Shown here: piece after piece, positions 8,457 to 17,483 of the stretch | How positions within the stretch are numbered: position 1 is the stretch's first letter | Layout: each line of letters begins with the position of its first letter | Assembly: GCF_018070345.1 (NCBI RefSeq) | Contig: NZ_JAGPXX010000004.1 | Span: 266,103-330,102 of the forward strand | Direction of reading: 5' to 3' | Length of the DNA stretch: 64,000 nucleotides | DNA from: Streptomyces sp. F63 | GTDB taxonomy: Bacteria > Actinomycetota > Actinomycetes > Streptomycetales > Streptomycetaceae | Notes under the pieces: model-generated | Databases searched by the model: none | Seen by the model: only the letters and a program-made list of their open reading frames with translations | What the model was told of the DNA's origin: nothing | Position numbers and translations under genes: made by a program

Positions 8457-9968
8457 TCAGCCGCCGGAGAGCACCCGGACCAGATCTTCCGCGGTGCGGC
8501 AGCGGTCCAGGAGTTCCTTGACGTGGTCCCGCGTGCCCCGCAAGGGCTCCAGGGTGGGTACCCGCTGAAGCGAGTCCCGACCCGGCAGATCGAAAATCAC
8601 CGAATCCCAGGAGGCGGCGGCCACGTCGTCCGCGTACTGCTCCAGACAGCGGCCCCGGAAGTAGGCCCGGGTGTCCTCCGGCGGCTGCGTGACGGCCCGG
8701 TCCACCTCGCCCTCGTCCAGCAACCGCTTCATCCTGCCGCGGGCGGCCAGCCGGTTGTACAGGCCCTTGTCGGGGCGTACGTCGGCGTACTGCAGGTCGA
8801 CCAGGTGGAGCCGGGGGGCGTCCCAGTCGAGGCCGTCACGGCGCCGGTAGCCCTCCAGCAGCTCCCGCTTGGCCACCCAGTCCAGTTCCCCGGCCAGGCT
8901 CATCGGATCCCGCTCCAGGCGGTTCAGGACGTCCTCCCAGCGGGTGAGCACGTCCCGGGTCTGCTCGTCCGCGTCCGCGCCGTAGCGGTCCTCCACATAC
9001 TTGCTGGCCAGCTCGTAGTACTCCATCTGGAGCTGGACGGCGGTGAGGGTCCGGCCATTGCGGAGAGTGATCGCCTTGCGCAGCGAGGTGTCGTGGGAGA
9101 CCTGGTGGAGCGTGCGGACGGGCTGGTCGACGGCGAGGTCCACGGCGATGAAGCCGTCCTCGATCATGGACAGCACCAGGGAGGTGGTGCCGAGCTTGAG
9201 GTAGGTGGAGAGCTCGGAGAGATTGGCGTCGCCGATGATCACATGCAGCCGCCGGTACTTCTCGGCGTCCGCGTGGGGCTCGTCGCGGGTGTTGATGATG
9301 GGCCGTTTGAGGGTCGTCTCCAGGCCGACCTCGACCTCGAAGTAGTCGGCGCGCTGGCTCAGCTGGAAGCCGTGCTCGTGACCGTCCTGGCCGATGCCGA
9401 CCCGGCCCGCGCCGGTGACGACCTGACGGGAGACGAAGAAGGGCGTCAGGTGGCGCACGATGTCCGAGAACGGGGTCTCCCGCTTCATCAGGTAGTTCTC
9501 GTGCGTGCCGTAGGAAGCGCCCTTGTTGTCCGTGTTGTTCTTGTAGAGGTGGATCGGCTGGCCCCCGGGGAGCTGGGCGGCGCGCTCGGCCGCGGCCGCC
9601 ATGATCCGCTCCCCCGCCTTGTCCCAGAGCACGGCGTCGCGCGGATTGGTCACCTCGGGAGCGCTGTACTCGGGGTGCGCGTGGTCCACGTAGAGCCGGG
9701 CGCCGTTGGTCAGGATGACGTTGGCCAGACCGATGTCCTCGTCGGTGAGCTGGCTGGAGTCCGCCGTCTCCCGGGCGAGGTCGAAGCCCCGGGCGTCCCG
9801 CAGCGGATTCTCCTCCTCGAAGTCCCAGCGGGCGCGGCGCGCCCGGTGCATCGCCGCCGCGTAGGCGTTGACGATCTGGGACGAGGTGAGCATGGCATTG
9901 GCGTTCGGGTGCCCCGGAACGGAGATCCCGTACTCCGTCTCGATGCCCATTACTCGCCGTACGGTCAT
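8457..9968 (-). CDS. dop: Depupylase/deamidase Dop
   Basis: This 503-residue PafA paralogue removes Pup from substrates and, in species whose Pup ends in Gln, deamidates it. The N-terminal metal/ATP motif is [20 protein letters not shown]. It is followed by a Dop-type insertion loop (residues about 35-75, [20 protein letters not shown]) that distinguishes it from PafA. Conserved blocks include [17 protein letters not shown] and [20 protein letters not shown]. The ATG at 9968-9966 has a perfect AAGGAGG upstream. The open frame extends 50 codons further without homology. It lies downstream of arc but behind the hairpin at 10142-10176. Confidence 0.95.
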   Translation of the reverse strand: MTVRRVMGIETEYGISVPGHPNANAMLTSSQIVNAYAAAMHRARRARWDFEEENPLRDARGFDLARETADSSQLTDEDIGLANVILTNGARLYVDHAHPEYSAPEVTNPRDAVLWDKAGERIMAAAAERAAQLPGGQPIHLYKNNTDNKGASYGTHENYLMKRETPFSDIVRHLTPFFVSRQVVTGAGRVGIGQDGHEHGFQLSQRADYFEVEVGLETTLKRPIINTRDEPHADAEKYRRLHVIIGDANLSELSTYLKLGTTSLVLSMIEDGFIAVDLAVDQPVRTLHQVSHDTSLRKAITLRNGRTLTAVQLQMEYYELASKYVEDRYGADADEQTRDVLTRWEDVLNRLERDPMSLAGELDWVAKRELLEGYRRRDGLDWDAPRLHLVDLQYADVRPDKGLYNRLAARGRMKRLLDEGEVDRAVTQPPEDTRAYFRGRCLEQYADDVAAASWDSVIFDLPGRDSLQRVPTLEPLRGTRDHVKELLDRCRTAEDLVRVLSGG

Positions 9969-10141
9969 GCGGCCCTCCTTGCCCGGCGCCGCCCCCGGAC
10001 GGGGTCGGCGCTCAAGTACCGCTGCCTTTCCGATGCGCGTGCGGTGTGCCCCTCCCCGCACCGCGCGGCCCGGCGGTACCGAAAGCCTAGAGCGCCGTGG
10101 GGGTGGTGGGGAGATCATTTCATTCTTTGCCGGAACGCACT

Positions 10142-10176
10142 CGGCTGCGGATGCCCGCCGGGGGCATCCGCAGCCG
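10142..10176 (-). terminator. Hairpin terminator of arc
   Basis: A perfect 15-bp stem (10142-10156 with 10162-10176) has a 5-nt GCCGG loop. It begins 10 nt past the arc stop codon on the minus strand. It implies that dop is transcribed from a promoter between about 9969 and 10140. Confidence 0.82.
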
Positions 10177-10185
10177 GGGCGCGCT

Positions 10186-11952
10186 TTACAGGTACTGACC
10201 GGTGTTCGCGACGGTGTCGATGGAACGGCCGGTGTCGGCGCCCTGCTTCCCGGTGACGAGGGTGCGGATGAAGACGATCCGCTCGCCCTTCTTTCCGGAG
10301 ATGCGGGCCCAGTCGTCGGGGTTGGTGGTGTTGGGGAGGTCCTCGTTCTCCTTGAACTCGTCGACGCAGGCGGCGAGCAGGTGGGAGACCCGCAGACCCT
10401 TCTGGTTGTGGTCGAGGAACGCTTTGATCGCCATCTTCTTGGCCCGGTCCACGATGTTCTGGATCATGGCTCCGGAGTTGAAGTCCTTGAAGTAGAGGAC
10501 TTCCTTGTCACCATTGGCGTAGGTGACCTCCAGGAAGCGGTTCTCCTCGGACTCCGCGTACATCTGCTCGACGACGGACTGGATCATGCCGTCGACCGCG
10601 GCCGCCGGCGAGCCGCCGTGCTCGGCGACGTCGTCCGCGTGGAGCGGCAGCGACGGCTTGAGGTACTTCCGGAAGATGTCCTTCGCGGCCTCCGCGTCCG
10701 GGCGCTCGATCTTGATCTTCACATCGAGGCGGCCGGGGCGCAGGATCGCGGGGTCGATCATGTCCTCGCGGTTGGAGGCGCCGATGACGATGACGTTCTC
10801 CAGGCCCTCCACACCGTCGATCTCGGCGAGCAGCTGGGGGACGATGGTGTTCTCCACGTCCGAGCTGACACCGGAGCCGCGGGTGCGGAAGAGGGACTCC
10901 ATCTCGTCGAAGAACACGATGACGGGGGTGCCCTCGCTCGCCTTCTCCCGGGCCCGCTGGAAGACCAGGCGGATGTGCCGCTCGGTCTCGCCGACGTACT
11001 TGTTGAGCAGCTCGGGGCCCTTGATGTTCAGGAAGTAGCTCTTGCCGGCGGGCCGGCCGGTGACCTCGGCGACCTTCTTGGCAAGGGAGTTGGCCACGGC
11101 CTTGGCGATCAGCGTCTTGCCGCAGCCGGGAGGGCCGTAGAGCAGGACGCCCTTGGGCGGCCGCAGCTCGTGCTCCTTGAAGAGGTCGGGGTGGAGGTAC
11201 GGGAGCTCGACCGCGTCCCGGATCAGCTCGATCTGGTTGCCCAGGCCGCCGATGCGGTCGTAGTCGATGTCCGGGACCTCTTCGAGGACGAGCTCCTCGA
11301 CCTCGCTCTTCGGTACGACCTCGTAGACGTAGCCGGAGCGGGGTTCGAGCAGCAGGGCGTCGCCGGCGCGGATGGTGACGCCCATCAGCGGCTCGGCGAG
11401 CCGGACCACCCGCTCCTCGTCGGTGTGGCCGATCACCAGGGCCCGTTCGCCGTCCTCGAGGATCTCCTTGAGGGTGACGATGTCCCCGGCGCGCTCGAAC
11501 TCCATGGCCTCGACCACGTTGAGCGCCTCGTTGAGCATGACCTCCTGGCCACGCCGGAGCTCGTCGAGCTCGATGCTCGGGCTGACGTTGACCCGGAGTT
11601 TCCTGCCTCCGGTGAAGACGTCGGCCGTGCCGTCCTCGTTCGCCTGCAGGAAGACCCCGAAGCCGGCGGGCGGCTGCGCGAGGCGGTCGACCTCCTCCTT
11701 GAGGGCCACGATCTGGTCGCGGGCCTCACGGAGCGTGCCGGCCAGCCGCTCGTTCTGGGCGGAAACCCCGGCCAGATTGGTCTGCAACTCGACGATCCGC
11801 TCTTCGAGAATCCTCGTGTGGCGCGGAGAGTCGGCGAGCTTGCGGCGCAGGACGGCGATCTCCTGCTCGAGATAGGCGACCTGGCCGGCGGGGTCCTCGG
11901 ACCCTCGCCCCGGCCGGAAGCCGCGGTTGATGTCGTCGTCGTGGGCTGCCAC
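10186..11952 (-). CDS. arc: Proteasome-associated AAA+ ATPase ARC (Mpa)
   Basis: This 588-residue hexameric unfoldase recognises Pup and feeds pupylated proteins into the 20S proteasome. It has an N-terminal coiled coil (about 20-80, [19 protein letters not shown]) that binds Pup. An OB-fold interdomain follows (about 85-230), then an AAA+ module with Walker A GPPGCGKT, Walker [10 protein letters not shown] and an SRH ending in RPGRLD. The C-terminus GQYL carries the penultimate-Tyr motif that docks on the alpha ring. The start is the GTG at 11952-11950 behind GGAGGTGAGGACC, giving the conserved [11 protein letters not shown]-terminus; an ATG six codons upstream is the alternative. Confidence 0.96.
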   Translation of the reverse strand: MAAHDDDINRGFRPGRGSEDPAGQVAYLEQEIAVLRRKLADSPRHTRILEERIVELQTNLAGVSAQNERLAGTLREARDQIVALKEEVDRLAQPPAGFGVFLQANEDGTADVFTGGRKLRVNVSPSIELDELRRGQEVMLNEALNVVEAMEFERAGDIVTLKEILEDGERALVIGHTDEERVVRLAEPLMGVTIRAGDALLLEPRSGYVYEVVPKSEVEELVLEEVPDIDYDRIGGLGNQIELIRDAVELPYLHPDLFKEHELRPPKGVLLYGPPGCGKTLIAKAVANSLAKKVAEVTGRPAGKSYFLNIKGPELLNKYVGETERHIRLVFQRAREKASEGTPVIVFFDEMESLFRTRGSGVSSDVENTIVPQLLAEIDGVEGLENVIVIGASNREDMIDPAILRPGRLDVKIKIERPDAEAAKDIFRKYLKPSLPLHADDVAEHGGSPAAAVDGMIQSVVEQMYAESEENRFLEVTYANGDKEVLYFKDFNSGAMIQNIVDRAKKMAIKAFLDHNQKGLRVSHLLAACVDEFKENEDLPNTTNPDDWARISGKKGERIVFIRTLVTGKQGADTGRSIDTVANTGQYL

Positions 11953-12193
11953 GGTCCTCACCTCCTCCAAGGGGAGCTGGACGCTTCCTGACCCTACCTG
12001 GGCCGGTGCAGGTTGAAACCCCTAGATCACAAAGACGGTGGGGGCGTGTCCGATCTTCACCCTTGCGTACTCCCTCTCGCCAGGGGATACCCACCCAGCA
12101 ACATCCGGAAGCGGCCGGTTGTATCGTCGGGACGGTCAACACCCGTCAGAGCTGGCTTCAATTGATTCACCGACGCAGGGAACGGCAGGCGAG

Positions 12194-12517
12194 ATGAGCG
12201 TGCAGGAAGAGACGGCCGCCGGGGCCACGGCGGACACGGCTCAGCCGGAGCTGGAGGTCTGGATCGACCAGGATCTGTGCACCGGCGACGGCATCTGCGC
12301 CCAGTACGCGCCCGAGGTCTTCGAACTCGACATCGACGGCCTCGCCTATGTGAAGGACGCCGACGACGAGCTGCTCACGGAGGCCGGCGCCACCACGCGC
12401 GTGCCGTTGCCACTCCTCCGCGAAGTCGTGGATTCCGCCAAGGAATGCCCCGGCGACTGTATTCACGTACAGCGGGTTTCGGACAAGGTTGAGCTGTACG
12501 GTCCTGACGCGGAGTAA
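12194..12517 (+). CDS. [3Fe-4S]-type ferredoxin
   Basis: This 107-residue protein has cluster ligands visible as Cys29 and Cys35 (CTGDGIC) and Cys85 (CPGDC). The position between the first two that would bind a fourth iron is Gly/Asp, so a [3Fe-4S] cluster is expected. Cys89 is an additional cysteine. It is a small soluble electron carrier; related ferredoxins often serve cytochrome P450s, but no P450 is in this window. It is transcribed away from arc across a 241-bp gap and ends 4 bp from the convergent frameshifted gene. The ATG at 12194 follows a GGCAGGCGAG purine stretch, and the longer open frame upstream lacks homology. Confidence 0.9.
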   Translation: MSVQEETAAGATADTAQPELEVWIDQDLCTGDGICAQYAPEVFELDIDGLAYVKDADDELLTEAGATTRVPLPLLREVVDSAKECPGDCIHVQRVSDKVELYGPDAE

Positions 12518-12521
12518 CCGG

Positions 12522-13158
12522 TCACACACTCCCGGGGACGGGCAGGGCGGTCAGCCGGAACTTCCCGTCCCGCCAGTGCCATTCGACCTTCCGCTGCAGA
12601 TCCGGGCAGCAGCGGGGGACGTCCGGACCGGAGTAGCCGAGCAGGGTCGCGGAGATCGCCCCGTCCTCGTCCACGGCGAAGTCCGTGACGTTCATCTTCT
12701 CCGCCGGGTCGACCAGGGTCTCCAGCAGCCGGGGCGCCCTGGGGTCCGCCCGGGGCGGACCCCAGGACGTACACGCCGTGCGGGGGCGTGCCCATGCCGG
12801 CGGCGCAGCGGACCACGACGGCCGTCTCCGGACGGCCGTCGCCGTCGAGATCGGCGGACCCCCGGTCCACCACCTCGGTTTCCGCGCCACCGCACTCCAG
12901 GGGGTACTCGGCGGCCCCGGCGTCGGGCGCGGCCGCCTGCCGCGCCGTGCCGTCCGCCGCACCGGCCTGCTGCCGGCCGGCGGCGGGCGGGGTGGCGGTC
13001 GCGTCCGGCGGCTGGACGAGGGCAGCGGCTGCCAGGACGGCGGCGAGGGCCGTCGCGGTGGTGAGCCAGTGGACCGGCCGGGTACGGGTGTGCGGAAGGT
13101 CCGCGGTGGGCTTCGAGGGCCGGGGCGCTGACGGCTGAGGGCATGCCGGGGCCTGCAC
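12522..13158 (-). pseudogene. Secreted protein gene with an internal frameshift
   Basis: Two reading frames together encode one protein. From the GTG at 13158 (AGGAGA upstream) the first frame gives a signal-anchor (HWLTTATALAAVLAAAALV). It continues with YPLECGGAETEVVDRGSADL and GTPPHGVYVLG. The sensible sequence then continues in another frame as ETLVDPAEKMNVTDFAVDED, then GYSGPDVPRCCPDLQRKVEW, ending at 12522. The switch falls within a perfect 11-bp inverted repeat at 12739-12765. A natural frameshift or a sequencing compression in the hairpin are both possible. The restored product would be an exported protein of about 210 residues with a CC pair, of unknown function. It is convergent with the ferredoxin gene. 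Confidence 0.7.
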
Positions 13159-13363
13159 GCGCTTGTGTCTCCTGGAATCCGGAGCGGATGGGGATGGCCT
13201 GCATCGTGCCATATCTCACACCGGCCGGGAACGGCGGGGTCACAGCGCGCCGCCAAGTGTGGCCAAAGGTTTACCCGGGACCCCGCCGTCCGGACTTCCC
13301 GGGGAAGCGGACGGCGGAGCCGTGCCGTACGGAGGGTGGTGCGCGGGTCGGGCGGACGGGGCG

Positions 13364-14272
13364 TCAGTCGCGGCCGGCGCCGCCGCTGCCCGACCCCGGG
13401 CCGGTGTAGTCCTCGCCGTAGGCGCCCTTGGCGGGACGGCGGCGGCGCAGCGGGGGTTCCACGCCGTCCGCGAGGCGGCGGGCGGTGAGCAGGAAGCCGG
13501 TGTGGCCGATCATGCGGTGGTCGGGGCGGACCGCGAGGCCCTCCACGTGCCAGGTGCGGACCATGGTCTCCCAGGCGGTCGGCTCGTTGAACGTGCCGTG
13601 CTCGCGGATGGCCTCGACGGTGCGGGCGAGCTGGGTGGTGGTGGCCACGTAGCCGCAGAGGATGCCGCCGGGCACCAGGGCCTTGGAGACCGCGTCCAGG
13701 CACTCCCACGGGGCGAGCATGTCGAGGATGACCCGGTCGACCTCGGTGTCCGAGAGGTTGTCCTGCAGATCGCCGACGGTGAGCCGCCAGGCCGGGTGCT
13801 CGCCGCCGAAGTAGCGCCGGACGTTCCCGGCCGCGATCTCCGCGAAGTCCGCGCGGCGCTCGTACGAGTGCAGCATGCCCTGATCGCCGATGGCGCGCAG
13901 CAGGAAGGTGCTGAGGGAGCCGGAGCCGACGCCGGCCTCGACGACGCGGGCGCCGGGGAAGATGTCGGCCATCGCCAGGATCTGCCCCGCGTCCTTGGGG
14001 TAGACCACGGCGGCTCCGCGGGGCATGGACAGGACGTAGTCGGGGAGCAGGGGGCGCAGCGCGAGGTACGCGACGTTCCCGGTGGTACGGACAACACTGC
14101 CCTCGGGAGCGCCGATCAGCTCGTCGTGCGGGAAGGCACCCTTGTGGGTGTGGAAGCTCTTCCCGGCTTCGAGCGTGAACGTGTAGTGGCGTCCCTTGGG
14201 GTCGGTGAGCTGGACCTGGTCCCCGACCTTGAAGGGCCCGCGACGGCGGGCGGCACCGGTCGGTTCGGACAT
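13364..14272 (-). CDS. trmI: tRNA (adenine-58-N1)-methyltransferase TrmI
   Basis: This 302-residue protein has an N-terminal beta domain (RGPFKVGDQVQLTDPKGRHY) and a Rossmann methyltransferase domain. SAM motif I reads RVVEAGVGSGSLSTFLLRAI (about residues 103-122). The catalytic region is RVILDMLAPWECLDAVSKAL. It methylates A58 in the T loop of tRNAs as a homotetramer. In actinobacteria this gene sits near the proteasome cluster, and the context agrees. The C-terminus (PAKGAYGEDYTGPGSGSGG) is a low-complexity tail. The start is the ATG at 14272; there is only 83 bp to the M50 protease gene upstream of the stop side, so no long regulatory region separates the ends. Confidence 0.93.
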   Translation of the reverse strand: MSEPTGAARRRGPFKVGDQVQLTDPKGRHYTFTLEAGKSFHTHKGAFPHDELIGAPEGSVVRTTGNVAYLALRPLLPDYVLSMPRGAAVVYPKDAGQILAMADIFPGARVVEAGVGSGSLSTFLLRAIGDQGMLHSYERRADFAEIAAGNVRRYFGGEHPAWRLTVGDLQDNLSDTEVDRVILDMLAPWECLDAVSKALVPGGILCGYVATTTQLARTVEAIREHGTFNEPTAWETMVRTWHVEGLAVRPDHRMIGHTGFLLTARRLADGVEPPLRRRRPAKGAYGEDYTGPGSGSGGAGRD

Positions 14273-14355
14273 GTGACCAGCCTACCGGTCGCCGGCGGGC
14301 CGTCCCGCCACAGCGGTGCGGCCGGTCCGCGGGCGCGGGCGCGGGGGACGGTGCC

Positions 14356-15591
14356 TCAGGGGTTGCGGGCCATCGCGGAGACGAAGGCGCGTTCGACGTC
14401 GGCGGTGGAGAGCACGCCGTAGACCTCGCCGGTCTCCTCGACGACCAGGTACTCGGTGGCGGGGGTGGCCCGCAGGGTCTCCAGGAGATCCTCGCCGGCG
14501 AGCTCCGCGGAGACCCGCAGACCCGGCTTGAGGTCCTGGGCCAGGCCGCCGGCGGCGACCCAGGGGCGGCGGTGCTCGGGGACCCCGGCGATCGCGGCCT
14601 CGCGGACGAGAGCCGTGGGCTCGCCCTGCCCGTCGACCACGACGAGGGCCCGGGCCCCCGCCTCGTTGGCGCGGCGCAGCGCCTCGGAGAGAGGGGTGTC
14701 GGCGGCGACGGGAACCGCGCGCCGGGTGAGGTTGCGGGCCCGGAGTTCCGGGAGGCGCTCGCGGAGCCGGGCCATGCGCAGGCTGTTGCCGGCGCCGGTC
14801 CAGATGATCGCCGCGAGGATGGCGGCGAGCAGCGCGTCGGTGACCGTGTCGACCCCGCCGAGGTCCTCCGGGGCGTTGCCGAGGCTGCCGGAGTGGGTGA
14901 GCAGCGGCAGGCCGATCAGGACGGCGATGGCGAGGGCCCGGCCGGTCCAGGCGGCGGCGACGGTGCCGGTCATCGGTTTGCCGGTGACCCGCCAGACGAC
15001 GGCGCGGAGCATCCGTCCGCCGTCCAGGGGCAGTCCGGGCAGGAGGTTGAAGACGGCGACGATCAGGTTGGAGATCATCAGGCCGGCCAGCAGCACACCG
15101 GGGACGGTGCCGGGCTCGACGGCGTACACGCCGAGGTAGAAGACCCCGGCGAGGGCCAGGGAGAGCAGCGGGCCGACGAAGGCGAGCAGAAACTCCCGGC
15201 CCGGGGTCTCGGACTCCTTCTCGATCTCGGAGACCCCGCCGAAGAACTGGAGCTGGATGCGGCGGACGGGCAGCTTGTAGTGGAGCGCGACGACGGTGTG
15301 GGCCAGCTCGTGGACGAGCACGGACCCGTAGAAGGCGACCGCGAAGAAGAGGGAGACGAGGTAGCGCAGACCGCCGAGTCCGGGCAGCACCCGTTCGAGC
15401 TGCCCGCCGAAGACCCAGGTGATCAGGGCGGCGACCAGGAACCAGCTGGGAGCGACGTAGACGGGCACCCCGAACGGGCGGCCCATGAGAATGCCGCCCC
15501 CCGTCCCGCGCGGCCGCTTCGGCTCACCAACGCCGCCGGCCGCTCCCCCGCCGCCGGACTGCGGCTTCCCGCTCTCGCCGCTCTCGTCCAC
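14356..15591 (-). CDS. Site-2-type zinc metalloprotease (M50) with C-terminal CBS domains
   Basis: This 411-residue polytopic membrane protein has HELAH at residues 94-98 as the zinc-binding and catalytic motif. LLPGLPLDGGR (Asp190) supplies the third ligand, as in Rip/SpoIVFB-type intramembrane proteases. Hydrophobic segments lie at about 45-65, 78-100, 135-155, 165-185, 205-225 and 245-265. The C-terminal third (about 285-410) is a pair of CBS domains (VPVAADTPLSEALRRANEAG and YLVVEETGEVYGVLSTADV) likely to sense nucleotides. The substrate is unknown; anti-sigma factors are typical. It diverges from the RecB-type nuclease with a 128-bp promoter gap. The N-terminal 33 residues are Gly-rich and probably disordered. 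Confidence 0.9.
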   Translation of the reverse strand: MDESGESGKPQSGGGGAAGGVGEPKRPRGTGGGILMGRPFGVPVYVAPSWFLVAALITWVFGGQLERVLPGLGGLRYLVSLFFAVAFYGSVLVHELAHTVVALHYKLPVRRIQLQFFGGVSEIEKESETPGREFLLAFVGPLLSLALAGVFYLGVYAVEPGTVPGVLLAGLMISNLIVAVFNLLPGLPLDGGRMLRAVVWRVTGKPMTGTVAAAWTGRALAIAVLIGLPLLTHSGSLGNAPEDLGGVDTVTDALLAAILAAIIWTGAGNSLRMARLRERLPELRARNLTRRAVPVAADTPLSEALRRANEAGARALVVVDGQGEPTALVREAAIAGVPEHRRPWVAAGGLAQDLKPGLRVSAELAGEDLLETLRATPATEYLVVEETGEVYGVLSTADVERAFVSAMARNP

Positions 15592-15719
15592 GGTGTCCCT
15601 TCGTCGCTCGTTCCCCCGCGCCGCTGTCGTCCGGTTCCGCGCACGGCCGGCGGCCCGGGGAGGTCTGCCGTCGATGGTATGCGGACCGGTGTCGGTCCCG
15701 GGCCGTAGGGTCGTACGCC

Positions 15720-16697
15720 ATGGGAACCAGCACCGAGCGCGCGGACGCCGGACACGGCGGCCGCAGGACCGGCCGCGGGCGCGGCGCGGCGGCCGCGCCG
15801 CCGACGTCGCTGTCGCCGTCGCGCGCCGCCGACTTCATGACCTGCCCGCTGCTCTACCGCTTCCGGGTGATCGACAAACTGCCGGAGAAGCCCAGCGAGG
15901 CGGCCGCCCGCGGGACGCTGGTCCACGCGGTGCTGGAGCGGCTCTTCGACACCCCGGCCGCGGAGCGCACGGCCACGCGCGCCCGGGCGCTGGTGCCCGG
16001 CGAATGGGAGCGGCTGCTGGCGGCGCGGCCGGAGCTGGCCGAGCTGTTCGGGGACGCCGGCGGGGGAACGGAGGGCGGCGGAGACGACGACGGCCCCGGT
16101 CCGGCGCCGCCGGCCGGATGGCTCGCCGAGGCCGAGCGGCTGGTGGAGCGCTGGTTCACGCTGGAGGACCCCTCCCGGCTGGAGCCGGCGGAGCGGGAGC
16201 TGTTCGTCCAGACCACGCTGGACTCCGGGCTCCGGCTGCGCGGCATCATCGACCGGGTGGACGTCGCCCCGGGCGGCGAGGTGCGGATCGTCGACTACAA
16301 GACGGGGAAGGCCCCGCGCCCGGAATACGCGGACGGCCCGCTGTTCCAGATGAAGTTCTACGCCCTGGTCCTGTGGCGGCTGCGGGGCACGGTGCCGCGC
16401 CGGCTGCAGCTGGTCTATCTCGGCAGCGGCGACATCCTGACGTACGACCCGGCCGAGGAGGACCTGCGGGCCACCGAGCGGAAGCTGCTGGCCCTGTGGG
16501 ACGCGATCCGCCGGGCCACGGACACCGGGGACTGGCGGCCCCGGCGGAGCCGGCTGTGCGACTGGTGCGACCACCGGGCGGTGTGCCCGGAGTTCGGCGG
16601 CACTCCCCCGCCGTACCCGCTGCTGCCCGTGGCCGTCCCCGACGGGGAACCGGGCGGCCCGCGGGTACCGGGCCAGGGCAGAATGGGCGGTGTCTAG
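15720..16697 (+). CDS. RecB-family PD-(D/E)XK exonuclease with probable Fe-S cluster
   Basis: This 325-residue protein has the PDDEXK core: [12 protein letters not shown] (H motif, about 65), GIIDRVD (about 178-184) and [10 protein letters not shown] (catalytic Asp and Lys, about 191-200), then [11 protein letters not shown]. Cys42 (TCPLLYRF) and three C-terminal cysteines ([11 protein letters not shown]) match the cluster layout of Cas4/AddB-type nucleases. A structural [4Fe-4S] cluster is therefore likely. It probably acts in DNA repair. An acidic Gly/Asp insertion (about 117-135) is not part of the fold. The ATG at 15720 is the first in frame, and the response regulator starts 16 bp after the stop, suggesting co-transcription. 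Confidence 0.88.
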   Translation: MGTSTERADAGHGGRRTGRGRGAAAAPPTSLSPSRAADFMTCPLLYRFRVIDKLPEKPSEAAARGTLVHAVLERLFDTPAAERTATRARALVPGEWERLLAARPELAELFGDAGGGTEGGGDDDGPGPAPPAGWLAEAERLVERWFTLEDPSRLEPAERELFVQTTLDSGLRLRGIIDRVDVAPGGEVRIVDYKTGKAPRPEYADGPLFQMKFYALVLWRLRGTVPRRLQLVYLGSGDILTYDPAEEDLRATERKLLALWDAIRRATDTGDWRPRRSRLCDWCDHRAVCPEFGGTPPPYPLLPVAVPDGEPGGPRVPGQGRMGGV

Positions 16698-16712
16698 CGA
16701 AGGAGTCCCGCT

Positions 16713-17387
16713 GTGGCCATCCGTGTCCTCCTGGTCGACGACCAGCCCCTGTTGCGCACCGGTTTCCGGATGATCCTGGAGGCGGAACAGGACATCGCCG
16801 TGGTCGGCGAGGCCGGTGACGGGCTGCAGGCCCTGGACCAGGTCAGGGCCCTGCAGCCCGATGTGGTCCTGATGGACATCCGGATGCCCCGGATGGACGG
16901 GGTCGAGGCCACCCGGCAGATCACCGGGCCGGGCCGGGAGGGGCCGGCGAAGGTGCTGGTCCTGACCACGTTCGACCTGGACGAGTACGTGGTGGAGGCG
17001 CTCCGCGCGGGGGCGAGCGGCTTCCTCCTCAAGGACGCGCCCGCGCAGGAGCTGGTGCAGGCGATCCGGGTGGTCGCCTCGGGCGAGGCCATGCTCGCGC
17101 CGAGCATCACCCGCCGGCTGCTCGACAAGTACGCGGCGAAGCTCCCCTCGGGGGACGAGCCCGTGCCCGACACGCTGGACACCCTGACCGACCGCGAGGT
17201 GGAGGTGCTCAAGCTGGTCGCCAAGGGGCTGTCCAACGCGGAGATCGCGGCCGACCTGTTCGTCAGCGAGACCACGGTCAAGACCCATGTGGGGCACGTG
17301 CTGACCAAGCTCGGTCTGCGCGACCGGGTGCAGGCGGCGGTCTACGCCTACGAGAGCGGTCTGGTGCGGCCCGGGGGCGCCCGGTGA
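16713..17387 (+). CDS. Orphan NarL/LuxR-type response regulator
   Basis: This 224-residue protein has a receiver domain with Asp9/Asp10, the phosphoacceptor Asp55 (VVLMDIRMP) and the conserved Lys near 105 (LLKDAPA). A LuxR-type HTH follows (about 155-205: [20 protein letters not shown], then [15 protein letters not shown]). It should bind DNA as a phosphorylated dimer. No histidine kinase is adjacent, so the partner is elsewhere or phosphorylation is not needed. The start is the GTG at 16713 with AAGGAG eight bases upstream. It follows the nuclease gene by 15 bp and is closed by the very strong hairpin at 17399-17444. Confidence 0.93.
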   Translation: MAIRVLLVDDQPLLRTGFRMILEAEQDIAVVGEAGDGLQALDQVRALQPDVVLMDIRMPRMDGVEATRQITGPGREGPAKVLVLTTFDLDEYVVEALRAGASGFLLKDAPAQELVQAIRVVASGEAMLAPSITRRLLDKYAAKLPSGDEPVPDTLDTLTDREVEVLKLVAKGLSNAEIAADLFVSETTVKTHVGHVLTKLGLRDRVQAAVYAYESGLVRPGGAR

Positions 17388-17398
17388 GCGCGCGCGGA

Positions 17399-17444
17399 CG
17401 CGGGGGAAGGGCCGGCCCGGGTGCGGGCCGGCCCTTCCCCCGCG
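17399..17444. terminator. Bidirectional terminator, perfect 21-bp stem
   Basis: The arms 17399-17419 and 17424-17444 are perfectly complementary around a 4-nt GGTG loop. It lies between the convergent ends of the response regulator (stop 17387) and the peptide-binding lipoprotein (stop 17484) and should serve both. It is one of the longest uninterrupted stems in the window. Confidence 0.9.
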
Positions 17445-17483
17445 GGGTGCCGGGCCGGATAGCGGTGCGGCGGACCGCTCCGG

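Noticed and set aside
15423..17297. Minus-strand frame of about 620 codons opposite the RecB-type nuclease and response regulator
   Set aside because: The plus-strand genes have complete families; the minus frame has only low-complexity sequence.
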